DNA from: Dryocosmus kuriphilus | Lineage: Eukaryota; Arthropoda; Insecta; Hymenoptera; Cynipidae | Direction of reading: 5' to 3' | DNA: 64,000 nucleotides | NCBI GenBank assembly: GCA_038277395.1 | Contig: CM076189.1 | Coordinates: 232,005,918 to 232,069,917 of the forward strand | Part shown: piece after piece, positions 45,454-57,565 of the stretch | Position numbering within the stretch: position 1 is the stretch's first letter | Layout: every line of letters starts with the position of its first letter | Program-made: the position numbers and the translations under genes | Notes under the pieces: model-generated | What the model saw: the letters and a program-made list of their open reading frames with translations, nothing else | The model's database searches: none | Told to the model about the DNA's origin: nothing

Positions 45454-46711
45454 CTGTTCCCACGATAACTTTCGAAGGACTAATCGGATTAGATTGCGCT
45501 TTGGCACACTTCTTTAAGGTCCAAAAAGAAAGGACGAGTTCGTTAACCAGCGGTTTTTGACCAACGGTTATGGTTTTATCCATCAAAAACGGTTTTCACA
45601 AAATCAAAAAATCCATTTTCCGGCTAAACTATCAGAGATACAAAAAAAACGTAAGAAAGTAAAATTGTTCATCTCAAAAAAATCTACAAATTTTGTCTTA
45701 ACCGTTTTTTGATAAAATGAACGGTTTTTGTTTTAATCAAGAAAACGCTATTAAAATTAAAAAACTGTAGTTTCCCGCCAAAATATTCAAGATACCAAAA
45801 AATGGTAAAGAACAAAGTTGTTCAATTTAAAAAGATCTACAAATTTTGTTTTAACGATTTTTTCATAAAATGCACGGTTTTTGTTTTAATCGATAAAACT
45901 TTATTAAAAATAAAATATTTCAAATTTCCCGCCAAACTATGGAAGACGCGGAAAAATAATAATAAACAAAGCTGTTCGCCTCAAAAAGATCTACAAATTT
46001 GCTTTCTATCATTTTTTTTAACAGACGCGTAGTTTTTGAGTTATTCGTGAAATATGTTATGAAATATAAAGAAAACCACTTTTCAGCAAAACTGTGCAAG
46101 ATATGAGAAAATATTAACAAGCAGAATTGTTCACCTTGGAAATAGCTACAAAATTTATTTATAAGACTCATCGTTTTACTTTTAAGAATCGAAATCCTGT
46201 ATTGTAAAAATTTGGAAAATCGAAAAGAGCTTTACCAATCTATAATGTGTTTTAAAGAAACGTAATTATCGAGCGCGAAGCGCGAGTGTCATGATGAGAA
46301 TGTATTCCTTAAGGGCGATAGAGCCTTAAGTAAAATAATTTCTTTTGTAATTTCTAATTTAAAGGTTTATACGATCTATAAACACCGAGCGCGTAGCGCG
46401 AGGTGAATAATCTATCGAGCGCGAAGCGTGAGTGCCGTAAATAACGTATCGAGCGCGAAGCGCGAGCGCCAACAGACGCGCGCCCTAGGCGCGCTCACAC
46501 TTCGCGCGTAGCGCGCGATGAGAATGTGCCCGCGCAGCGGGCAGATTTTTAATATAAAGGTTTATACGATCCATAACACCGAGCGCGTAGCGCGAGGTGA
46601 ATAATTTATCGAGCGCGAAGCGCGAGTGCTAACAGACGCGCACCCCAGGCGCGCTCATACTTCGCGCGAAGTGCGCGATGAGAATGTGCCCGCGAAGCGA
46701 GCAAATTTTTT
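44131..46711 (+). mobile_element. Family A, copy A6, split by nested copy A7
   Basis: The left part spans 44131-45266, starting TTTTT and ACATTCTCATC. The right part spans 46551-46711 and ends with GATGAGAATGT, hairpin GCCCGCGAAGCGAGC and AAATTTTT. Removing 45267-46550 restores the order seen in A2, A4 and A9, with TTTTGTAATTTTTAATTTAAAGG bridging the gap except for one base. Its two parts total about 1.29 kb. A poly-A run (44507-44529) lies near the first AT-rich unit. Confidence 0.7.
45267..46550 (+). mobile_element. Family A, copy A7, nested cleanly in A6
   Basis: ACATTCTCATC at 45267-45277 follows directly on A6's own TTTTT; the element ends with hairpin GCCCGCGCAGCGGGC and AGATTTTT at 46550. 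It is a complete 1.28-kb copy with a long GTCGTTGTCG microsatellite (45398-45452) and all terminal palindromes. No target duplication beyond T is visible, as expected for rolling-circle (Helitron-class) insertion. Confidence 0.75.
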
Positions 46712-46719
46712 AAATTCGG

Positions 46720-48320
46720 ATAGGACTGGTTAGAATCTACAATACGTCATTAACATTTGATTCTCACTTCGGTCCCTTTTTGATCCCTACTAAAATGTCA
46801 TTTATCCACATAAAAATGAAGTGTCACTAAAATAGAACCACCCGAAACTGATTGGAAGTATGATATAATTTTAAATTAATTTGGAATCACGTTTTAAGTG
46901 TAGTGTTTACCTTAAAGCAGTAAAAAGCGAATTTTGAATTAATTTTAATTAATGTAATCATAAAGTGAAATGGAATTTCAGAAATATTTGAAATATTTGA
47001 TCAGGTCACGCGAAAAATTACAGCCCCATATTCCCAACGTTATAAAATCCAAGCTGCAACCTCGATGAAACTTAACTTTCGAATAGGTCCGAAAAATTAC
47101 AGCCCCATGTTCCTAATGCTTTATATAAAATTCACGTTGCAATCTCGTTGAAACTTAACTTCCGAATAGGTCCGAGTTTACAGCATTTAAGGCGTAAAAT
47201 CGTTTAAATTCAAGTTCTTACTGCGCTGCCTTACAAGGAGATAGGAATAATTTGTTATCATTTTTCCGGCATTTTATTAGTGGCTAGCTAGAAGTTGCGA
47301 AACTTTAATAACGTCGTCACGCTCGCAAAGTTACGAGAGGTCACTATATTTATAAAGTCGCTTCGATTCAAGAGGAATGTTTAATCTTGTTACTTGCTCG
47401 GACATCGTCTGGAATTCCAGGAACGAGGTGAACGCGCAATGAGAATCGACGTGCATCACAAGATGACCGAAATTTGTGTGGATTTTTTGTTCGATTCATT
47501 AAAAGCAAGAGATCGAGAATTACATACACGCTCGGACAGTTGCCTCGTAAAAGTAATCTGTAATTGGGTCGTAAAACAATAAACTCTTTTAGGCTTTTGA
47601 CGAAGAGAGGTGCTGGGCTGGGCCCTGTACAGATGAGTTTCTCCGAAACGATATAAAAACCGGGAGTACGTCATAATGCACCGTATCCTGTAATAACTAA
47701 TAATCTAACATAATCTCAGAGTAGCAGACACTGCTGGCCTACCAGTGAAAACGGATTCACTGGGTCAGTCGAGAATTTTATTAGAAATCTCTAAAGTTTA
47801 AATGAAGTGCCAGAGAGGATACTTTCTCACGATCGGACCCTTAATCAACTCACCTTCCAATCCGGCCCCTTTTATTTTGTTCCTACTATTTTCTTAAAAC
47901 CATCAAATCTAATATTGTTTACATCCTCATTTTGAGGGTTATCTTGTAATTGAAGGGAGAATCACCTGAAGGCGCGAGAAGGGGAGTTAATTTGCATCGC
48001 ATTTTCGTGGAAGCTATTTCTCTCAAAATTAGTTTTGTATTCTTTGCACATTGTATACTCCTAATAAAAATATAGGGATTTTTTTGCCAGTTTCTAAAAT
48101 CGAAGAAAATGTTCTCATCGTAAATTGAGATAGATTTTGGGAAAAAAAACTGGAACGTATCTTAGAACAAAATAATTCGGGTTCAAATATTTTATTTAAC
48201 AATAACTATTTTGAACATTGTGCTTTTACTTCTGTTACAGGCAAATGTTGCAACTTTAAATCAATCCTAATGATGATTAGATGATTTTATTCCTTTAGCG
48301 ATTCTATACAACTCTGTTTT
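46720..48320. other. Unique DNA including a 79-bp tandem duplication
   Basis: Two copies of a 79-base unit lie at 47011-47089 and 47090-47173, starting CGAAAAATTACAGCCCCATR. Around 47280-47680 composition is less AT-rich and repeat-free. The 47394-47582 frame (62 codons) shows no recognised domain. 47740-48010 is similar. A regulatory or non-coding transcript is possible but not supported. Confidence 0.35.
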
Positions 48321-48323
48321 GCT

Positions 48324-48690
48324 TTTTACGTTCTGATCTCAATGGGAAGGTATTAGTTTTATGTGAAAACTGACTTTCGCGGATTTCATGAAATCTTGAC
48401 GTTTCGTGACTCCCTGAATCCAAAAAACATGTTTTACGTTGGTGTCTATCGCTGTTGGCTGTGAGCACGGAGCACGATAACTTTCGAAGGACTAATCGGT
48501 TTGGATTGCGCTTTGGCATACTACTTTAAGACGTAAAAACTAAGGATGAGTTCGTTAACCAGCGATTTTTTATCAGCGGTTCTGGTTTGATCCATCATAA
48601 ATTCTTTCTAAAAATCAAAAATTCCAAATTTCCGCCAAACTGTGCGAGTAACGAGAAAAGTGATAATAAACAAAGTTGCTCTTGAATAAT
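48324..48690 (+). mobile_element. Family A, copy A8 (5' fragment)
   Basis: It starts with a diverged terminus, ACGTTCTGATC, and keeps the TTTCGCGGATTTCATGAAAT block and CGATAACTTTCGAAGGACTA. It has almost no microsatellite and loses similarity near 48690. It is the oldest-looking copy. 48691-49065 holds nothing recognisable. Confidence 0.6.
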
Positions 48691-49065
48691 CTAATTTTAA
48701 ACAAAAACTAACCAGAGTTTTAAAAACATCGACTTCATCAACAGTCAAGCTCAAAATTACTCAATTTTTAACTTGACTGTTAAAATTGGTAAGAAAAGGC
48801 CCGCTGATTATTACAACGAGTTTCAGAAAAGAAACCTAAGCGTAAATATTTAAAAAATAATTGAGATCATACTTGATTATTTAAATATAGTTGTATGCCT
48901 ATTTTTATTCTTCCTTCCATTTTGGACAATGAAGTGGCTGGGTTCACCGAAAATATTTGCATTATGCTCACCGAATTTTGGTAAACTTAATTCATTAGAT
49001 AATTAATTAGTCCACAATAACTTATTTTATTTCTTAAAAGCTTCTTTACAATTCTGTTCCTTATG

Positions 49066-50316
49066 TTTTTACATTCTCATCAGAGAAGGTATTAGATTTA
49101 TGCAAAATTTGACTTTCGCGGATTTCATGAAATCTCCACGTTTTGAGACCCCCTGAGTCAGAAAAAACGGTTTTTACGACCGTGTCTGTCTCTCTGTTGT
49201 CGTCGTTGTCGTTGTCGTCGTTGTCGTTGTCGTCGTTGTCGTCGTTGTCATCGTCTCTGATCGCGATAACTTTCGAAGGACTAATCGGATTGGAATGCGC
49301 TTTGGTACACTTCTTTAAGGGGTAAAAAGAAAGGACGAGTTCGTTAACCAGCGGTTTTTGACCAACGGTTATGGTTTTATCCATCAAAAACTGTTTTCAC
49401 AAAATCAAAAAATCCATTTTCCGGCTAAACTATGAGAGATACAAAAAAAATGTTGGAAAGTAAAATTGTTCATCTCAAAAATATCTACAAATTTTGTCTT
49501 AACCGTTTTTTGATAAAATGAACAGTTTTTGTTTTAATCAAGAAAAAGCTATTAAAATTAAAAAACTCTGGTTTCCCGCCAAAATATTCCAGATACAAAA
49601 AATTGGTAAAGAATAAAGTTGTTCAATTCAAAAATATCTACAAATTTTGTTTTAACCATTTTTTGATAAAATGCACGGTTTTTGTTTTAATCGATAAAAC
49701 GTTAATAAAAATCAAAATTTTCAAATTTCCCGCCAAACTATGCAAGATACGGAAAAATGATAATGAACAAAGTTGTTGGCCTGAAAAAGATCTACAAATT
49801 TGCTTTCTATCATTTTTTTGAGCAGACGCGTATTTTTTGAGTTATTCGTGAAATATGTTATGAAATATAAAGAAAACCACTTTTCAGCAAAACTATGCAA
49901 GATATGAGAAAATATTAACAAGCAGAATTGTTCACCTTGGAAAGAGCTACAAAATTTATTTATAAGACTCATCGTTTTACTTTTAAGAATCGAAATCCTC
50001 TATTGTGAAAATTTGGAAAATCACTAAAAAACTTTACCAATCTACAATGCGTTTTAAAAAATGTAATTATCGAGCGCGAAGCGCGAGTGTCATGATGAGA
50101 ATGTATTCCTTAAGGCGATAGAGCCTTAAGTAAAATAATTTCTTTTGGAATTTTTAATTTAAAGGTTTATACCATCCAGAAACACCGAGCGCGTAGCGCG
50201 AGGTGAATAATCTATCGAGCGCGAAGCGCGAGTGCCAACAGACGCGCGCCCCAGGCGCGCTCATACTTCGCGCGAAGCGCGCGATGAGAATGTGCCCGCG
50301 AAGCGGGCAGATTTTT
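49066..50316 (+). mobile_element. Family A, copy A9 (full length)
   Basis: TTTTT and ACATTCTCATC at 49066-49081; GATGAGAATGT, hairpin GCCCGCGAAGCGGGC and AGATTTTT ending at 50316. The TTGTCGTCG microsatellite spans 49196-49255. The minus strand is open for 108 codons across it. Structure matches A4 and A7 throughout. Confidence 0.7.
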
Positions 50317-50319
50317 CTT

Positions 50320-51780
50320 ACTATTATTGAGAAAATTGTTTAATTCGCAAAATTAATAATGAAGAATGGTTGTACATATCATTTCTAAATAAGAAAATGT
50401 TCATAAAAACTTAACAAATAGAATTGTATAGAATTCTTTAAGGAATAAAATGAGCTGTCATCAATTGTAATTGAGTGGAAATTACGACTTTTGTGTAAAG
50501 TGGAAGGGAAAACACAATTATGAAAGTAACTGTATTTAAATAAAACGAACTATTTATAGAATTCGTTACGATCGAACGAGAAGCCTTAAACAATTCCATG
50601 TATCCAAGCGGACCCATGTAGAGCAAGTATAGGGCCATCTTTTTTGTACAATGAATATCAATGTTTTTCAAAATTCTTTTAAACAAATTAACCCCAATTT
50701 AATTAAAAATAAATGACAAATGCACTTTTTTAAATCTTCTAGTTGCTCCGAGTAGCTGGAGAAAGATATTGAAACTGTTTCACTAAAAGAAAACTTCCCT
50801 TTAATAAACGCTGTTTTAATGAAGCGAAAAAAAAGATCATCCAAGATAAAGGTAAAGAGATAAGATAAATGGTTATCAACTGTAAATTACTAGTTACTTT
50901 AAAGATGTACTCAAATATACAGTGATTTATCAGATCGACGAAAATGGACTGATTATTAATTTTTACCGATTTTTAAAAAGAAATCTAAGCCTACTTTGGA
51001 AAAACTAATATTTCGGGTTAAAATGTTTGATTTACCAATACTCTTAAATAGAAAACTTTCAATTTCAGTTCTTAAAAGGAAATCTAAGCAGACTTCGGAA
51101 AAAAATTATTTTAACATTTAACAATTTTAATCTTTTTTTTCATCTCGTTTTCTATTTATGATTTGATTTGGTCAATAAACAATCGGGTTCCAGGACGTTT
51201 TCCCTTAGATTGGAGTTTTGTTAAAGGAACTTTCTGTTTTACTAATATACTCGTAATAAAGTAAGTTCGTTGGTATTTCAATTATTTATTATTATTAGAG
51301 ATTTTTTAAGTTTCCTTTCTTTATAAATTCTCTGTCTTCAAAACTCAATAAATAAAAGTTATATTGTACCTTTTTTTAAAAAACTACCTTTTAAAAATGT
51401 TGATAAAAGTTACTTCTGAAAATGCAGGACTAAAATCCAAAAATAATACGTCCCCTAGCATAACGTAACTGTAGATACCGTCATTCTTGTCCGTTAAAAC
51501 CATTATAATGAACTTATTCTTTTTAAGTTAAAATGTAAAAACTAAAGCTTTTGGAACCTCTCTAATTTTTTTGAGTTTTTCAAAATTATCTATTGTACTC
51601 TCCAAAAATGTTCAAAACTCGCACTTATTGTCTTAACTCTGATTAAATTTACATCAGTAATATATGCAGTACGCACTATCGTTACTCCAAATTTCATTCA
51701 TCACATCAATATTTAGGTAATTTTTTTTTCTTTTAAAAATTATTTCCTGACATATTTTTTAAAAATTTAGCCTTGTATAT
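50320..51780. other. AT-rich DNA, no gene recognised
   Basis: Only short low-complexity open frames. A near-duplicate phrase, AAGAAATCTAAGC-ACTT-GGAAAA against AAGGAAATCTAAGCAGACTT, occurs at 50977 and 51076 (about 100 bases apart), hinting at a decayed tandem repeat. Confidence 0.35.
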
Positions 51781-51784
51781 TTAT

Positions 51785-51960
51785 AACTAGAAGTAAACCT
51801 GAAGAAGACACACTGTCGGATCGAAACATCGAAAATTAAACTTTGACGTTGGAGATTTTATCCTGAGTTTTTTTAATTGATCGTAAGTTCGAAATATTTT
51901 GAACTCACGTTCCTTTACGATTTTAAAAGTTTTCAGTCCTACAGGGCGTCTCCAATCCCT
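51785..51960 (+). mobile_element. Possible 3' fragment of a retroelement with hammerhead-like core
   Basis: The text CCTGAAGAAGACACACTGTC, then GGATCGAAACATCG, then TTAAACTTTGACGTTGGAGA resembles sequence found at the ends of Penelope-like elements, in which hammerhead ribozyme motifs are known. CTGAAGA and GAAAC correspond to the two conserved core strands. The intervening stem pairs poorly (GAC with GTC only), so any ribozyme would be decayed. No reverse transcriptase is present nearby. Confidence 0.3.
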
Positions 51961-52291
51961 GGGCAACATTAGAGAATAATCAGTGGATGAAAAAAATTAC
52001 ATCAATCCATTTATAATTTTTTTCAGAATAATATTGTAAACGAAAAATCACGTTCTAAAATAAAAAAGGGACAACAATTATTTTAAACATCTAGAATTTT
52101 TATTTGAATTTCTAAAATGTATAATATTAAGATATTTTAAATTCCACATGAGAAGTTAAATAGCTGAAAAAACACGATTTTTATTAATTTTAATAATAAT
52201 AGAATTAGATAAAAAAATAGACTACATATTTTAGAAATGCAATATTATCATTTCTCACTTATTGACAAATTTTGTCTAACAAATTTTAATA

Positions 52292-52453
52292 ACACTGAAA
52301 AAATGTCTGAGTAAGTTAACCAGAATTCTAGTTATCTTAACTAGATATTCTGAATAAAATAAGCAGAATTCTGGTTGTTTTAACCAGAAAAAATAATAAG
52401 GGCATATATTTAACCAGATTTCTGGCTAACTTAACCAGGCATTTTTTGTGTGT
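52292..52453. mobile_element. MITE, 162 bp, with reiterated TTAACCAG motif
   Basis: The left end ACACTGAAAAAATGTCTGAG matches the complement of the right end, ACACACAAAAAATGCCTGGT, over about 38 bases. The interior repeats TTAACCAGAATTCT or TTAACCAGATTTCT forms four to five times in both orientations. Non-coding. Confidence 0.65.
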
Positions 52454-52459
52454 ACTCGT

Positions 52460-55175
52460 ATAATATAAAAAAAAATTATAATGTATAGGATATTGTAAAA
52501 AATTAGATTCTTGAAGCAAAATAAAATTTAAATAATTGCCAGTTATTAATATAGTTTTTATGGTAGGCGACACACTCTGAACTCGTCTAAAATTATTTTT
52601 ATGCTTTTAAGGGGTTATAATACTCAGGCATTTTCAAAAAAAAAAATTTTTATTGCATAAAAGGGTCCCTTAAGGTCCCGAAAATGATGCCCGATAGGTT
52701 TTTTGTGGGGGCGGGGCTGAAAAGTGCCTCAAAAAGTCATCCGACTTTTTAAAATTTCTTGCCGCGGACGACCTCCGAAAAAAAAATTTTTTTTTAGACA
52801 CAGTAATTTTTGTATTTCTTAACAAAATTAATTTTTTGTATAGCTAATATATTACTTAATAAGCTCTATACATTTTAATTGCTTTACGTTTTGTTATATG
52901 CCTGAAAATAAATCATAAAAATGACAATATTTTTGGAGGTTTAAAAGTGATGAAACTCTTTAAACGCGTTTTTTCTCGAAACTATGTTTTTCAAATTGGC
53001 GCACAGCGTAGCTCGCTCAGTTTTCATCCAATGGACTTGAAATTTTAAGTGCATCTTCTTATATAGATTATCTATCGAATTAGTACTTAAGCTTTTTACG
53101 ATTGATAAATAATTACATTTGCAATAAACAATTAGAATTAGATTTTTTAGCAAAAAACCAAAACAACAAATTTAAATTGATTCCAATTTGTGAATTTTGA
53201 AAACAAAAAAAGAAAAAAATATTAAAATCTCAGTTACCTACTTCCGAAGAAAAACTAATGTAGATTAAGAAAAAAAATTTGTTTTCCCTCTAGGTGGTGT
53301 ACGGATACTGCTACCGTGTACGCCGTTTTCCTCCGAAAAAATATTCTTTCAAATTACCTAGTGCCATGACGCCATTTTGTACCTTTAATGAAATAAAAAA
53401 TAGATTTTTTTTTTTAATAGAATAGAGATAGAATAAATAATTCTTTTTTTTTTAATAGAACAAAGTCTCAAAATTTTATTTTGATTCATTGCTTAGTAAT
53501 CGAGAAAAAAATTCCCAAAGAAAGCTTCGTTTTTCAGTGCGCCTGGGTAGTATACCCCTTTAACAATTCAAATTGTTTTCGAATATTTTTTCGGTTTAAA
53601 GATATTTTTTGGCGTGTGAAAGATTTGTTCATGTCTCTCTTCAATTTCCACCTAGTCTATTAAAGTTCTATTTTTAATTAGAGTATCATTTTGTATTATA
53701 AACCCTGTTTTGGGTAATAAGTGAAATAAAGAAATTTTCTATTCGTCAGGGAAAAAATATTTTGATTAAATAATATACTCTAAATTCAGTTGAAAGTTAA
53801 TTGTGATCAATGGAAATCAACTTAAAATCTAAACTTCATTGGTTATAAATATGTTCAATAATGAATTTCCAGCTGAAACATGTAATTTTAATGCGAATTT
53901 CCATGATTTATTTCATAGTATCACAAATTACATTCTAGGATATATTTTTAAAGAAGATTACTAAATATTATAAATTACCAGTCGGCTAAAATATTTCTTG
54001 CTATTCTGATCCATCAAGAAGTGTTCTTATCTGACTTTCTTGAAAATTAAAAAATCCAAAATCCAAACCTTTATTCATCTTCTTATTGAATTTCTTTTTT
54101 CTCCGGGGATAAATATTGAGTTTTACTCTTAACTTGAAGACTGCAAATGCATTTGCAGATTTGTCAGCTCGGAGGGAATATTTCTTACAAAGGAGCATTT
54201 AAGGTTGCGAGGGTCCCCTTTCTTTTTCTCCCTTTGCCATTTCTTCCCCGTATCCTTCGATTCGCATATAAACGGATATTCAAGGCGCCTCCACTCGTCG
54301 GAGGTTTGGATCGTATCGAAGGCAACTTAACAAAGTATAGAGGAGTGGTTCGCCGTTATCTTGGTAGGAAGAGAGAACCGCAATACCCGAAGTGCCTCTG
54401 AGTACATCCACCAATACCAGAGTTTTGCAATCGTAATCGAAAAACATAGAAAAACTTTCGAAATATCCAGAGATCGAGCGCTACGCGTTTTGTGTAATAA
54501 GCGCAAAACGGTATGTGGCTTTTAAGTGCTGTAGACGATGACTATCTTCGCCCTACGACGGAAAATGGTTAATTCCACTTGTAAAAGCCATTTTTATCTT
54601 CTCGAAATTCCCTTCCGATTGCAACTTGTGAAAAAATGGGATTAACTCTTATCTAGATAGGATATGTTATGTACAAAAATCGTTATCCATTTCTTTTATT
54701 TTTCAGAATAATTATTATTTTTACTAATAATTATGTACGGTTTTCGTTTATGCTCCTTTGAAGGTCGTGCGATTGAATACATTTTGTTTTGTGATTTTTT
54801 TCTCTCTCAAGAAGGAAATAAGATAGTGTTTTCAAAAGAAATATTCTAAACGTGTATAACATATACTTAATTTAGGGTGGATCGAAACAAAACAAAAATT
54901 GTAAATCAAAAACAGCCTAGCACTGAAAAGTTTTATTTTGGATCCCTTATAACCTATGTAGAATTTGAAGTAGGTCAATCAATATCTTAAAATTCCGCGG
55001 GGCCAAAATTAAGTTTAAAAAGTTCAGAATTCTTAGAACAGAAATCGCTTGTTTTAATTATTTTGCCGTAATCTACAGAATATGCTCAATTTTCAAAATC
55101 CTTGTAAGATTTCAATATTTTCAGTTTCTTTGTGATAGAATCTCATTTATATAAACATCAGAAAACTAAAAAAAA
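52460..55175. other. AT-rich DNA with a GC-richer patch, no gene recognised
   Basis: 52640-52790 and 52990-53100 contain GC-richer text (GCGGGGCTGAAAAGTGCC, GGCGCACAGCGTAGCTCGCT) that looks like fragments of a dispersed repeat. 54150-54600 is repeat-free and less AT-rich. Open frames at 54147-54401 and elsewhere are short and unrecognised. Confidence 0.3.
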
Positions 55176-55180
55176 ATTAA

Positions 55181-55388
55181 AAGCTTTACAAACTATCTTA
55201 AAAATTCGTTGAGCCTGTAGAAACTTTTTCACAATCAAAATTTGCGTAAAAAAACTAACAAGACCAGTTAAAATGGCAGTCTCTTCATTTTAATTGCTAA
55301 AATCTTGTCAATTTTTTTTACGTGAATTTTAAGTGGGATAAAATTTCTATATGAGCTTAAAAAGTTTTAAAGATAGTTTGTAAGGCTT
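55181..55388. repeat. Inverted repeat, ~208 bp
   Basis: AAGCTTTACAAACTATCTTA at the left pairs with AAAGATAGTTTGTAAGGCTT at the right. Inner parts (TGAGCCTGTAGAAA against TTTCTATATGAGCTT) continue the pairing. It is a foldback or MITE remnant. Confidence 0.55.
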
Positions 55389-55414
55389 CAAAAAATTACA
55401 CAGATTAAATTGAT

Positions 55415-56264
55415 TTTGGTGCAGAGTCTTACAAAGCTGTTCCCGAAGGAATTTGACTGATGAATCCAAATCCGTTATCCAAATTGCTCCATCAGCTCTT
55501 TCTCGAGATATTCTAACCTAAAACTGCAAAAAATGCCATTTTTCGTCTTTTTGAACTCTAAAATGAAATGTGATAAATTGGGTGATGCATTTGAATTCCG
55601 CGTTAAAGAAACCCTTATAAAAATCACCTTTAAAAACATTAATTTAGTCACGTCTTTCAAGTCATTTGTAAATGAAGGACCAAAATTTCGATTTCCTTGC
55701 AAAAAATATGAAATAGAGTTTTATCGATTATAATAAACATAAAAGAATGCACAATCTGGCACGAAAAAATTTAGATGTAGAAATTTTGGTGTATCTTCTA
55801 TACTTTCGGATGATATACTATCATTATAAAATATCAATAAAAAAAATGTTTTTCATGTTTACATAGATAGCATTTAATTACCTTATTCTGCACAATGAAA
55901 GCTCCTTTTCTTTGACTTTTTTGAATGGTACGTACTAGGGCAATCGCGCATAAGGTTCCAACAATATTCTGCCTTGGTACATGCCCTTCACTTACGTTGG
56001 TCCCTTGACGAATTTAATTTTCTAATAGTTATCAACATAAGGTTTTTAACGCGGAAACTAAATCTATCACCCAAATTTATCTATCACTTTTCATTCTAAT
56101 GTTATTTCACCTCAAAAAGACGAAAAATGGCATTTTTGTCACTTTTAGCTTGGAATACCTTGAGAGCGAGAGCTGATGGAGCAATTTCGATAACAGATTT
56201 GGATTCAGTAGGTACGTCAAATTCCTTCAGAAACAGCTTTGCAGAACTCTGCACCAAGGCAAAA
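55415..56264. mobile_element. Foldback element, 850 bp, TIR about 190 bp
   Basis: Left arm 55415-55610 and right arm about 56060-56264 are inverted. They share TTTTGGTGCAGAG against CTCTGCACCAAGG, TTGCTCCATCAGCTCT, AATGCCATTTTTCGTCTTTT, and GGGTGATGCAT- or GGGTGATAGAT-type text. The loop holds no gene. The small frames 55475-55702 and 55533-55733 cross the arm and are not credible. Confidence 0.65.
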
Positions 56265-56606
56265 GTTGGTAGGCCTGTGTTATTTTAGTTTTTTGAGGTT
56301 TATAAAAAAGATTCTCGAAAAACGGAAAATAGTGAAATAAAGTATTGCAGAACCCTGAGAATTGCGAATTTTTTTAGCGAGTTGAAATCCTGCGCAAATT
56401 AACTTTTTGCTGCTAATCACTCTAAGACGTTCAAAACTGTTTTCAATAGACTCCGGGGTGAATAATTAGGTAAACACATTAGAATTTGTTGACCTTAACT
56501 ACATCCAAGGATTTCCAGACACCTTTACACGAAATATTAATTCCTATTCGTCCTAATAGATTGTGCCAGTTTTATCATAAAATGCGTCTTTTGACTCCCG
56601 AGATAA

Positions 56607-56703
56607 CCCAGCTAACCAGTTACCAGGCTGAGCAGTCACATGCGGGTAAAGAACCTGTCACCACTGTCACCAGAGACTCTAGGACAGTAACAGGTTAGCT
56701 GGG
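56607..56703. mobile_element. 97-bp hairpin MITE inside the tandem array
   Basis: CCCAGCTAACCAGTTAC and its complement-form GTAACAGGTTAGCTGGG bound the insert (16 of 17 pairs). The surrounding array unit resumes with AACATATAGAAAAATTA directly after it. The loop contains CTGTCACCACTGTCACCAG, a short direct repeat. Confidence 0.6.
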
Positions 56704-57232
56704 AACATATAGAAAAATTAAGAAAATTGCAGATAAGGCAGACTTGCTACCCAAAAAAAAAAAAAAAAAAAAAAAAAACACCCGTAACGGACAAAAATTG
56801 CCGAAATTGCCCTAATAGATTCTGCAAGTTTTAGATGGTCCTTAAATGCGTTTTTCGACTCCCCAGACAACATATCAAAAATTAAAAAAATTGTAGGGAA
56901 GGAAAACTTCCTTTGCAGAAAAAACAACCATCCTTAAGGGGGAAAAATTTCTAAAATTGCCTTAATAGATTATGCAAGTTTTAAATGGTCCTTAAATGCG
57001 TCTTTTGACTCCCCAAACAACATATAAAAAAATTTAAAAATTTTTGGGCAAAGAAAACCCCTGTGCAAACAATACAACCACCCTTAAAGGAAAAAAATTG
57101 ACAAAATTGCCCTAATAGATTGTGCAAGTTTTAGATGGTCTTAAGAGCGTCTTTTGACTCCCCAAACAACATATAAAAAAATTTTCTAAATTCATGGGGC
57201 GAGAAAACTCCCTGCGCAAAAAATCAACCACC

Positions 57233-57565
57233 CTTAACCTTACGGTGATAGCACCTCTGCTGACCCTACATCGTTAGTTGCGCGTATGCCTCACATACGT
57301 TTTATATATTTTTAATGTATTTTGCAAAAAAAAAAAAACTTAAAGACTCATGAGAAGTATGCAAGAAACTCACTTAAATGTAGAAACGAGAAAAAAAAAA
57401 AAAGGAAGAAACTTCAAAAAAAAAAGAAGAAAAAATGTAGAAACCCTACCGTAAGAAGATTAGAAGGGGGCCGCCCCTCCTCGGCCGGCTTCGTTTCTTG
57501 GAAGTGATTGATGCACAAACAGCTCACTGTATGTATTACATACGCGCGACCATCGGAAGGTTAAG
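57233..57565. mobile_element. MITE, 333 bp, TIR CTTAACCTT
   Basis: CTTAACCTTACGGTGATAGC on the left matches the complement of the right end, CTTAACCTTCCGATGGTCGC, at 16 of 20 positions. GCGCGTATG and CATACGCGC lie just inside. It interrupts the ~125-bp array unit. The centre is A/G-rich simple sequence (57325-57440), which makes a Lys-rich open frame that is not a gene. Confidence 0.6.

Noticed and set aside
47394..47582. 62-codon frame in a unique region
   Set aside because: No family resemblance. The region may be functional, but the frame alone is not evidence.
57322..57507. Lys-rich small protein
   Set aside because: It arises from A/G-rich simple sequence inside a MITE.
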